A DNA stretch of 64,000 nucleotides from Paraburkholderia sp. (GTDB lineage Bacteria > Pseudomonadota > Gammaproteobacteria > Burkholderiales > Burkholderiaceae). A model generated the notes under the pieces. That model was not told the origin of the DNA, ran no database searches, and saw only the letters and a program-made list of their open reading frames with translations. Both the position numbers and the translations under genes were made by a program. How positions within the stretch are numbered: the stretch's first letter is position 1; every line of letters begins with the position of its first letter. Location: assembly GCF_028283785.1 (NCBI RefSeq), contig NZ_JAPWKB010000005.1, positions 248,001 through 312,000 of the forward strand. The letters run 5' to 3'. This document shows, piece after piece, positions 1 through 7,677 of this stretch.

Positions 1-1410
1 ATGCTACTGATTTTCGTCAGTATTTCGCTGGTGTGGGCGATTGCGCTCGCGTCGAGTTATCGTCAGGCGACGCGTGAAGTGAGCGAATGGGAAGATGCGC
101 GACTGGCCGAGCTCGCGCAGATTCTCGCGTTACTCGATCAAGCCGATCTGATCACGCTCGCGAATGCGCGCATCGACGTGAGAGAAGAAGAGAAAGGCGG
201 CGATCCCGGCGCAAGTCCCGATGACGACGACGACACGTTGCCGCGCGACGCGCTATTTCAGGTGCGCGACGAAAACGATCGCGTGCTGGCCGGCAGTCCG
301 CAACTGGTCGCGCTCAATGCGTGGGATTTGCCGCTGCCGACGGAAAGCGGCGCGCAGGACATGACGCTCGGCGGCCAGTCGTGGCATACCTTCACCTTGC
401 GCAACACCGCGCTCAAGCATGATGTGCGCGTGTTCGAACCCGCGAATACGCGCAGCGATCTCGTCAGCGGCGTGGCCAGCCGGATTGCACGTCCTACCGT
501 GATTGCGTTGCCGATTCTCGCGCTGCTCGTGTGGATCAGCATCGGCTTTAGTCTCGCCCCGCTGCGCACGTTATCGAATGCGATCCGTGCGCGTCATATT
601 CACCGGCTCGATCCGATCGAGATCGAACGCGCGCCGACCGAAGTGCGACCGCTCGTCGATGCGATCAATCACGTGCTGTCGCGTTTGCAGCACTCGTTCG
701 AGCGCGAGCGCGCATTCACAGCCGACGCCGCACACGAACTGCGAACGCCGCTCGCGGCCATCAAGGTGCAGGCGCAAGTGGCACTGGCGGAAACGGACGT
801 CTCGTTGCAGCGTCTTGCGATGCAGCGTGTCGTACAGGGCGTGGATCGCAGCGCAAGACTCGCTGCGCAGCTCCTGCTGCTTGCGCGACTCGACACCCAC
901 GAAACGATTTCGGCCGTGCGCCTCGTCGCGGCGTCGATTGCGAACGATGCGGTTGCGGCCAATGAACACAGCGCGCGTCAGAAAAACATGCGGGTCGCCG
1001 TCACCGGCGACATGCACGCGGAGATCGTCGCGGAGCCCGTCTTGACCGGGATTCTGCTCGACAATCTGATCGACAATGCGATCAAGTACGGCATGGACGG
1101 CGGACGGATCGACGTGGCAATCGAGCACACGATCGAGCACGTATTGCTGATTGTGCGCGACGACGGTCCAGGCGTCGCCGCCGCCGATCTCACGCGCCTG
1201 ACGCATCGCTTCTTTCGCGCGACAGGTAACGACGCGAGCGGAAGCGGCCTTGGCCTGTCGATCGTCGCGCGGATCGCCGAGCATTTCGGCGCGCATCTGT
1301 CACTTGGCGTGGGTATCGACGGTTGCGGCCTCGCGGTGCAGATCGCGTTTCGTCACGCGACCGGCCTCTCCCCGACCCACTCGGTCATCGGCACGCCCGC
1401 CGACGCGTGA
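1..1410 (+). CDS. Two-component sensor histidine kinase (QseC/PmrB-like layout)
   Basis: Inner-membrane sensor kinase that should autophosphorylate and pass phosphate to an OmpR-type response regulator, probably encoded just left of the window. The frame opens at base 1 with a membrane helix (about residues 1-19) and no room for a ribosome binding site, so a short N-terminal piece is probably missing. A periplasmic domain with an Asp-rich stretch (DDDDD, about 74-78) lies before a second helix (about 164-184). A HAMP-like linker follows, then the H-box AHELRTPL with His at about 245, an N-box (DNLIDNAIKYG), and G boxes (DDGPGV, GSGLGLSIV). The Asp-rich periplasmic patch is of the kind that senses cations or antimicrobial peptides; that reading is inference. 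Its last 111 bases overlap the tail of hpnL on the other strand. Confidence 0.9.
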   Translation: MLLIFVSISLVWAIALASSYRQATREVSEWEDARLAELAQILALLDQADLITLANARIDVREEEKGGDPGASPDDDDDTLPRDALFQVRDENDRVLAGSPQLVALNAWDLPLPTESGAQDMTLGGQSWHTFTLRNTALKHDVRVFEPANTRSDLVSGVASRIARPTVIALPILALLVWISIGFSLAPLRTLSNAIRARHIHRLDPIEIERAPTEVRPLVDAINHVLSRLQHSFERERAFTADAAHELRTPLAAIKVQAQVALAETDVSLQRLAMQRVVQGVDRSARLAAQLLLLARLDTHETISAVRLVAASIANDAVAANEHSARQKNMRVAVTGDMHAEIVAEPVLTGILLDNLIDNAIKYGMDGGRIDVAIEHTIEHVLLIVRDDGPGVAAADLTRLTHRFFRATGNDASGSGLGLSIVARIAEHFGAHLSLGVGIDGCGLAVQIAFRHATGLSPTHSVIGTPADA

Positions 1411-2367
1411 CGACTCCGCGTACTGCCAGGCCAGCAAGCCCGGCACGAAGATCAGCAGATCGCGGATGCGTCGCGCGCCGGCAAGCGCGAGACAGGTCGC
1501 AGGATCGAGCCCCAGCGCGCCGCCGATCACGATAAAGCCGCCCTCCTGCACGCCGAGTCCGCCCGGCACGAAGAACGCCGCGCTGCTCAGCGCCTGAATC
1601 AGCGAATCGATCACGACCGCGTCGACGAAGCTCACCGGCGCGTGCAGAAAATACAGCGCGAGCCATATTTCGAGCGACAAAGCGAGACACTGCAACGGCT
1701 GCCAGACAAACAGATAGCGCAACACGACCGCGCGTTTCCGCCAGATCTCTTTGATGGCTTGATCGATCTGTGCGGATTCGCCGACCAGAGCCGCGAGCTT
1801 GCCGCTCGTGACGCGATTCAGTGCCCGCGTGATGCGTTCGAATGGACTCGCATGCTGGACCAGCGCAAACAGCATTAACAAAGGCGTCAACACGACGACG
1901 CCCCATGCGAGATCGCGTGCGACACGCAAGCTCACCGACTCTGCATGCGCGAACAGAAAGCCGATGCCGATCATCGTGAACAGCAACTGGCTGATCACCG
2001 TCAATTGCATATCGACGATCAGACTCGCCACAGCCGGCGACGCACCGACGCCCCACTTCCGCATCAACCTGAACGACACGAGTTCACCGCCGACACGCGC
2101 GACCGGCAACATGCTGTTGACCGACTCGCGAATCCATGCAAGTTGCACCATGCGCGCGAGAGAAGGCCTGACCGTTCCGCAAACGAGACTCTGCCAGTCG
2201 CGGCCGTTCGCGAGCATCGACAACACATGCGCGAGACTCGCGATCACGAGGCCCGCACCCGCCGTGCGCAGTAGCGCGAATACCGACGCGGGATGTTCGC
2301 GCCACACCAGCCAGCACGCGATGACGAGTCCCACCAATGCCGCAATGCGTCCAAGATGCTTCAACAT
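1300..2367 (-). CDS. hpnL: HpnL-family (UPF0104/LPG-synthase-like) membrane protein
   Basis: Polytopic inner-membrane protein of the UPF0104 fold, the type called HpnL when linked to hopanoid genes; proposed to move hopanoids or lipids across membranes, but its reaction is not established. About 355 residues with several hydrophobic segments and the family motif RESVNSMLPVARVGGELV; a second conserved stretch FFVPGGLGVQEGGF lies near residues 270-290. I chose ATG at 2367 (MLKHLGRIAAL) because it directly precedes the first helix, although the frame is open to 2442. It lies 25 bp after hpnI in the same direction, so the three hpn genes form one operon. The C-terminal 35 residues are charged and overlap the kinase gene on the opposite strand. 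Confidence 0.85.
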   Translation of the reverse strand: MLKHLGRIAALVGLVIACWLVWREHPASVFALLRTAGAGLVIASLAHVLSMLANGRDWQSLVCGTVRPSLARMVQLAWIRESVNSMLPVARVGGELVSFRLMRKWGVGASPAVASLIVDMQLTVISQLLFTMIGIGFLFAHAESVSLRVARDLAWGVVVLTPLLMLFALVQHASPFERITRALNRVTSGKLAALVGESAQIDQAIKEIWRKRAVVLRYLFVWQPLQCLALSLEIWLALYFLHAPVSFVDAVVIDSLIQALSSAAFFVPGGLGVQEGGFIVIGGALGLDPATCLALAGARRIRDLLIFVPGLLAWQYAESSRVGGRADDRVGRGEAGRVTKRDLHREAATVDTHAK

Positions 2368-2392
2368 GGACGGCTCGCTTCCCGCGGTGTGT

Positions 2393-3541
2393 TCATCGCG
2401 GCTCGTCCTGCACCGGCGACAGCATGCCGTCGCCATCCACATTGAACGTGAAGCCGCGCCAGATCACGCGTGACGAGAAAAAGCTGGCCACGAAGATCGC
2501 AAACGCGACGACGTCCCACAGCGGCAATAGCCATAAATCGCGAAGCGGTTGATCCAACGCGCGATCGGTCAGCAACTTCAGCGCGACGCGCGCGCCGACT
2601 GCGGCCAGCACCAGCGAGCACGCCCAGATCGCGCCATGCGACAGCGCGGCGGCCATCGATGCGAACGGCACCGGATGCGTCAGCGCAGAGCCGAAATGTC
2701 CCAGCGGGTCGATGCGCCGGATCGTGCGCGACCAGCGCAACTCATGCGCGAACAGCTTCCGCGCACTCGTCTCCACGCACGCATGCGCGACCGCGAACGG
2801 CGGCACGACGACCTTCTCGCCCAGCATACGCACGGCCTCGCCGATCGCGTGATCTTCGGCCAGATGATGCACGAACGGCATCAATCCGCCGATCCGGTCG
2901 AGCGTATCGCGTCGCATCGCAATCGTCTGTCCGAAGCATGGACGCGCGAGACCCAGTGCGAGTCCCGTCACGACGCCCGGCAGGAAGTGATAGTTGGTGG
3001 CCTTGGCGGAGAGTCGCGGCCAGAAGCCGGGATCGGGCGCACCGCGATAGAGACAGGTGACGAGTCCGACATCCGGCGTCTGCAATGCACCGATCACGTT
3101 GCGCAGATAGTCCGGCTTCACGCAGACGTCGCTATCGGCAAAGACCAGTATCTCGTGCCGCGCATGCGGCAGCATGTTCAGGATATTGCTGATCTTGCGA
3201 TTCGGGCCGTAGAGCCGCGCATCGACGATCACCGAGATGCTCGCGGCCGGATGAAGCCGGCGCAAGTCGTCGACGGCGGACAATGCGGCGTCTGCGGAGT
3301 CGTGAACGCCGAATAGAAATTGCACGGCGCCCGGATAGTTCTGCTCGCAGAAGCTCGACAGATTGTCGAGCAGACTGCGTTCGCTACCATGTAGCGGCTT
3401 GACGATGGTGACAGGCGGAAAGCTGACCGGCTGCGCGGCGCCACGCGAAAAGAAGCGCCCCACCATCACGCCGGACGACAACGCATAGCCGATTCCGAAA
3501 CACGCCGCCGCCCCGCACAGCCAGGCGAGCGCGGCGATCAC
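2393..3541 (-). CDS. hpnI: Hopanoid glycosyltransferase HpnI
   Basis: Membrane-bound family 2 glycosyltransferase, related to ceramide glucosyltransferase. HpnI is known to add N-acetylglucosamine to bacteriohopanetetrol, the first step in making composite hopanoids. N-terminal helix (about 1-25), then a GT-A domain with the metal-binding DSD (VFADSDVCV), the conserved LAEDHAIGE and the RWSRTIRR element, and C-terminal membrane helices (about 285-355). The start is GTG at 3541, overlapping the hpnJ stop by 4 bases (GTGA), so the two are probably translationally coupled. Length 382 residues is normal for the family. Confidence 0.88.
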   Translation of the reverse strand: MIAALAWLCGAAACFGIGYALSSGVMVGRFFSRGAAQPVSFPPVTIVKPLHGSERSLLDNLSSFCEQNYPGAVQFLFGVHDSADAALSAVDDLRRLHPAASISVIVDARLYGPNRKISNILNMLPHARHEILVFADSDVCVKPDYLRNVIGALQTPDVGLVTCLYRGAPDPGFWPRLSAKATNYHFLPGVVTGLALGLARPCFGQTIAMRRDTLDRIGGLMPFVHHLAEDHAIGEAVRMLGEKVVVPPFAVAHACVETSARKLFAHELRWSRTIRRIDPLGHFGSALTHPVPFASMAAALSHGAIWACSLVLAAVGARVALKLLTDRALDQPLRDLWLLPLWDVVAFAIFVASFFSSRVIWRGFTFNVDGDGMLSPVQDEPR

Positions 3542-4959
3542 GCTTCGTGCGCGCGCAGGAACCGGAAGAATTCGACGCCTTCACGCAAGCGCCGTTTCAT
3601 CATGTCCCAACTCATCAGCATTTCGCGGACGATTTCCCAGATCTTCGACGGCCGGAAATAGAAGCGCTTATAGAAACGTTCGAGGTTGTGATAGATCTCT
3701 TCGCGCGACAGATGCGGATAACCGATCGCGGCCAGTTGCACGCCTTTCGCGCTGACCAGATTGATCACCTTGTTCTCTTCGAGCCAGCCGTTATCGATCG
3801 CCTGCTTGTATAGCGTCGTGCCGGGATACGGCGCGGCCAGCGAAACCTGAATCGTGTGCGGATTGATTTCCTTCGCGTACTCGATGGTTTTCTCGATGGT
3901 CGCTTGCGTTTCGCCCGGCAAGCCGAGAATAAACGTGCCGTGAATCTTGATGCCGAGCTTGCGGCAATCTTCGCTAAAGCGACGCGCAATGTCGGTACGC
4001 AAACCCTTCTTGATGTTCAGCAAAATCTGGTCGTCGCCGGATTCATAGCCGACCAGCAGCAGACGCAGACCGTTTTCCTTCATGATCTTGAGCGTCGAAT
4101 AAGGCACGTTGGCTTTCGCATTGCACGACCAGGTCACGCCAAGCTGACCGAGTCCGCGTGCGATTTCTTCGACGCGCGGCTTGAAGTCGGTGAACGTGTC
4201 GTCGTCGAACATGATCTCCTTGACCTCGGGCATGTTGTCGCGAATCCACTTCACTTCCGCCAGCACGTTGTCCACCGAGCGCGTGCGGTATCGATGCCCG
4301 CCGACCGTCTGCGGCCACAGGCAGAACGTGCATTTCGAGCGGCAACCGCGTCCCGTATAAATCGACACGTACGGGTGCTTCAGATAGCCGATGAAATAGT
4401 TGTCGATCTTCAGATCGCGCTGGTAGATCGGCGCGACGAACGGCAACGCGTCCATGTCTTCGAGAACCGGACGTGCTTCGTTATGTTCGATTTCGCCTGC
4501 GGCCGTGCGATAGCTGAGGCCTTTGATCTCGGCGAATGGCTTGCCTTGCGCGATCTCCTGGCACGTGAAGTCGAACTCTTCGCGACAGACGAAATCGATC
4601 GCTTGGGAGGCGATCAGCGAATTGTGCGGATCGACCGCTACTTTCGCGCCTACCATGCCGACCAGCACCGACGGATGACGCGCCTTGAGGTCTTCCGCGA
4701 ACATCGCGTCGGTGGGAAACGACGGCGTGCTCGTGTGGATGATCACCAGCGCGTAGTGCTGCGCGATGTCGAGTGTCGCATCGACCGACAGGCCGTCCGC
4801 AGGCGCGTCGAGAACGCGGCTGTCGGGCACCAATGCGGCGGGCTGCGCGAGCCAGGTCGGATACCAGAAAGAGCGCACTTCGCGCTTCGCCTGATAGCGC
4901 GAACCCGCGCCGCCATCGAAACCGTCGTACGACGGCGCCTGCAAAAACAGTGTCTTCAT
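3538..4959 (-). CDS. hpnJ: Hopanoid-associated radical SAM protein HpnJ
   Basis: B12-binding radical SAM enzyme that converts bacteriohopanetetrol glucosamine into the cyclitol ether by ring contraction, as known for Burkholderia-type HpnJ. The N-terminal 150 residues look like a cobalamin-binding fold; the 4Fe-4S motif is CRSKCTFC (C-x3-C-x2-C) in the middle. ATG at 4959 (MKTLFLQAP) has GGAGA five to nine bases upstream; the upstream in-frame codons to 5049 have no such site. About 473 residues, a normal length. It is first in the operon and divergent from the RND efflux operon across roughly 200 bp that carry TTAAG repeats. Confidence 0.92.
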   Translation of the reverse strand: MKTLFLQAPSYDGFDGGAGSRYQAKREVRSFWYPTWLAQPAALVPDSRVLDAPADGLSVDATLDIAQHYALVIIHTSTPSFPTDAMFAEDLKARHPSVLVGMVGAKVAVDPHNSLIASQAIDFVCREEFDFTCQEIAQGKPFAEIKGLSYRTAAGEIEHNEARPVLEDMDALPFVAPIYQRDLKIDNYFIGYLKHPYVSIYTGRGCRSKCTFCLWPQTVGGHRYRTRSVDNVLAEVKWIRDNMPEVKEIMFDDDTFTDFKPRVEEIARGLGQLGVTWSCNAKANVPYSTLKIMKENGLRLLLVGYESGDDQILLNIKKGLRTDIARRFSEDCRKLGIKIHGTFILGLPGETQATIEKTIEYAKEINPHTIQVSLAAPYPGTTLYKQAIDNGWLEENKVINLVSAKGVQLAAIGYPHLSREEIYHNLERFYKRFYFRPSKIWEIVREMLMSWDMMKRRLREGVEFFRFLRAHEA

Positions 4960-5028
4960 GGAATCTCCAGCAAGCGACCTTCCCGCGATTGGGGCGAAAA
5001 GATCGTACCGGCGATACCTGAAGGAAAT

Positions 5029-5074
5029 CTTAAGCAATGCGTTACGCACTTAATGTCGTTAAGCGTGACTTAAG
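5029..5074. promoter_or_regulatory. Cluster of TTAAG repeats resembling a PmrA/QseB-type box
   Basis: Four hexamers lie in 46 bp: CTTAAG at 5029, CTTAAT at 5049, GTTAAG at 5058 and CTTAAG at 5069. The last two form GTTAAG-N5-CTTAAG (5058-5074), the half-site and spacing known for PmrA-class response regulators. It sits between the divergent hpnJ and RND operons and could act on both. Seen directly: the repeats and their spacing. Inferred: which regulator binds. Confidence 0.5.
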
Positions 5075-5162
5075 CGCGTCGCCAGCAGAATCGGCCCCTA
5101 TTCATTCGGCATGCGACGCGATCACCGCGAGTGCATGCCGTTCTCACTGAGGAGGCCGCACC

Positions 5163-6590
5163 TTGCCCGCTTTTCATGCCGCTTGTCGCGCGACCGTGCG
5201 CGCCATTGCGCCTGCGTGTGCGTTGCTCGCCGGTGCGCTGCTGACGGCCGGCTGCACCTGGTATCACCGCGAGCCGCTGGCGCCACGCGATACCGCGACG
5301 TCGTTGCACGCGCTCGATCGCATCACGATCGATCCGGCGACGATGCCGCTACCGTCGCTGGCCGCGCATCGCTTCGATCCGTCCGACGGACTCGATATCG
5401 AAGAGGTCGCGATGCTTGCGGTCGCGAATAACCCCGATCTGAAGCTGACGCGCGACGATCTCGGCATCGCGCGTGCGCAAGCGTTTTCCGCCGGCCTGTT
5501 GCCCGATCCGCAGTTGAGCGTGTCGAGCGATTACTCCGGCATGCAAGGCACGACGCGCGCATTCAACTACGGTTTGAGTATCGACCTGATGGCGATCGTC
5601 ACGCGCGGCGCGAACAGCCGTTCCGCCGATGCGAGCGCCGCGAAAACGGATCTCGGTTTGCTGTGGCAGGAATGGCAGACCGTCGCCCAGGCCAGACAGC
5701 TGTTTATCAAGGCCCGCTTTCAGGAAGACACGCTGCCGTTGCTGCAACGGCAACTCGATCTGTCACGCACGCGCTATCGACGGATGGCCGACGCACAACG
5801 CGACGGCAATCTGACCGAGGACGCATCGACCGCTGCGCTCACCGCCTATAACGATGCGCGCAAGCAGTTCACCGACGCGCAGCGCGCCGCCGAACAGACG
5901 CATCACGATCTGAATGCGCTGCTTGGCCTCGCGCCCGACGTGCAATTGCAATTGACCGGTCATGAAGACGACACAGCGTCGTCACTCGATGATGCCGCGA
6001 TCGATCAGGCGTTAGCAACATTGCCGCGACGTCGCCCCGATCTGCTTGCACTCGAAGCCGGCTATGAAGCGCAGGAACAGAAGTACCGCGCCGCCGTGCT
6101 GAACCAGTTTCCGGCATTGAGCGTGGGCTTCGTGCGCGCACGCGATACGTCGAATATCTATACCAGCGGCTTCCAGATCAATCTGAATCTGCCGGTCTTC
6201 AACCGCAATCGCGGCAACGTCGCAATCGAACAGACCAGCCGTCAACGCTTGCGCGACGAATATCAGAACCGCTTGAATCAGGCGTATGCCGATGTCGCGC
6301 ATCTGCGCACCGACAACGGCATTCTCGTCAGCCAGGTCGAACAGACCGAATCGGCACTACCGGATCTCGATCTCGCCGCTCGCCATGCAAGCGACGCCTA
6401 CGCCGAACACAACCTCGCACTCGGCGCGTACACGGATGCACAAAGCGCCGCGCTGACCCGGCGGATCGACGTGGCGACGTTGCGCGAATCGCTTGCCGAA
6501 CAACGCGTCGGCTTGCAGGCGCTGCTCGGCAGCGCGATTCCCGACGCCTTCTCCGCAGACCAGACTGATACGGAATCCCATGCCAGATAA
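5163..6590 (+). CDS. TolC-family outer-membrane efflux lipoprotein
   Basis: Outer-membrane channel of a tripartite RND pump. The lipoprotein signal ends in LLTAGC with the acylated Cys at residue 31, followed by two OEP repeats rich in helical segments (for example ANNPDLKLTRDDL and NQFPALSVGF). Start is TTG at 5163, chosen because GAGGAGG lies directly upstream and because it gives an intact signal peptide. About 475 residues. The gene overlaps the adaptor start by 11 bases, so the pump genes are one transcript. Substrate cannot be read from the sequence. Confidence 0.9.
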   Translation: MPAFHAACRATVRAIAPACALLAGALLTAGCTWYHREPLAPRDTATSLHALDRITIDPATMPLPSLAAHRFDPSDGLDIEEVAMLAVANNPDLKLTRDDLGIARAQAFSAGLLPDPQLSVSSDYSGMQGTTRAFNYGLSIDLMAIVTRGANSRSADASAAKTDLGLLWQEWQTVAQARQLFIKARFQEDTLPLLQRQLDLSRTRYRRMADAQRDGNLTEDASTAALTAYNDARKQFTDAQRAAEQTHHDLNALLGLAPDVQLQLTGHEDDTASSLDDAAIDQALATLPRRRPDLLALEAGYEAQEQKYRAAVLNQFPALSVGFVRARDTSNIYTSGFQINLNLPVFNRNRGNVAIEQTSRQRLRDEYQNRLNQAYADVAHLRTDNGILVSQVEQTESALPDLDLAARHASDAYAEHNLALGAYTDAQSAALTRRIDVATLRESLAEQRVGLQALLGSAIPDAFSADQTDTESHAR

Positions 6591-7677
6591 CCGACTTTCG
6601 ATGCTCGCCCGTCGCGCCGCACGCTTCGTCGTGACATCAGCCGCGTTCACGGCAGTGACGAGCCCTATCGCTTTTGCGGACGATCCCGCTGTCGTCGCCG
6701 TGCAAACCACGCGGGTCGAACGCGCGATCATTGCGCAACCGGTGCGTGCCTACGGCATCGTTGCCGCGTCGGCATCGAACGTAACGACGATCAACCTGCC
6801 CTACGCCGCACGCATCGTGCAGATGCGCGTGCAGGCCGGACAAACCGTCACGCGCGGCATGCCGCTGTTCGTCGTGCAGGCCGATCCCGCCGCCGTCGTC
6901 GCGGCCGGTCAGGCACGCAGCGCCGCGACGCTCGCGCAAGGCGAACTGGCGCGCACGCAGTCGCTGTTCGACAAGGAACTCGCCACGCAAACGCAACTCG
7001 CCACCGCCAGAAAGGCGGCGCTCGATGCGCAGCAGGCGCTCGCCGCGCAAGATCAGATGGGCGTTACGACCGGCACCCGAACGGTCCTCGCACCGATCGA
7101 CGGCGTCGTGCTGCAATTGAGCGCGGCGCAAGGCGATCAGGTGCAGCCCGGCGCGCCACTGCTGCAACTCGCAGCCGCCAATAGCGGCCGCGACATGCGC
7201 GCAAACGTGATGCTCGGCGTCGAACCCGCCGACGTCGCGGCGTTGAAGGTCGGCGACACGCTGACCATGCATGGACTGTCGACGTCGCTCGCCAGAAGCG
7301 CGATCGACGGTCGCGTCGTGATGGTCGGCGCGTCGGTGGATGCGCAAAGTCAGCTCGTGAATATCGGCGCGAACGTGCCGCTCGGACAGACCGCGTTCAT
7401 TCCTGGCACGCGCGTAAGCGCCGACATCGCCACGCATGCGGGCACGCACTGGATCGTCCCGCGCGACGCCGTGCTGAAAGACGAAAAAGGCGCGTACGTG
7501 TTCCAGATCGCGGCGGGACAACGCGCCCATCGCGTCGCCGTCTCGACCCAGGTGGAGGACGGCGATCGCTATGGCGTAGACGGATCGCTGGATGCGGCGC
7601 TACCGCTCGTCGTCAGCGGCAATTACGAGCTGAAAGATGGCATGGCCGTGCGCACAGGCGGGAGCACGGGACAATGA
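6580..7677 (+). CDS. RND efflux periplasmic adaptor (membrane fusion protein)
   Basis: HlyD/MFP-type adaptor linking inner-membrane pump and outer-membrane channel. Signal peptide to about residue 28 (TSPIAFAD), then the biotinyl-lipoyl-like half (AARIVQMRVQAGQTVTRGMPLFVV), an alpha-helical hairpin rich in Ala/Gln (residues about 105-160), the second lipoyl half (TVLAPIDGVVLQLSAAQGDQVQPG) and beta-barrel. ATG at 6580 starts inside the previous gene; the open frame upstream to 6493 has no signal peptide. Ends in an ATGA overlap with the permease. 365 residues. Confidence 0.9.
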   Translation: MPDNRLSMLARRAARFVVTSAAFTAVTSPIAFADDPAVVAVQTTRVERAIIAQPVRAYGIVAASASNVTTINLPYAARIVQMRVQAGQTVTRGMPLFVVQADPAAVVAAGQARSAATLAQGELARTQSLFDKELATQTQLATARKAALDAQQALAAQDQMGVTTGTRTVLAPIDGVVLQLSAAQGDQVQPGAPLLQLAAANSGRDMRANVMLGVEPADVAALKVGDTLTMHGLSTSLARSAIDGRVVMVGASVDAQSQLVNIGANVPLGQTAFIPGTRVSADIATHAGTHWIVPRDAVLKDEKGAYVFQIAAGQRAHRVAVSTQVEDGDRYGVDGSLDAALPLVVSGNYELKDGMAVRTGGSTGQ

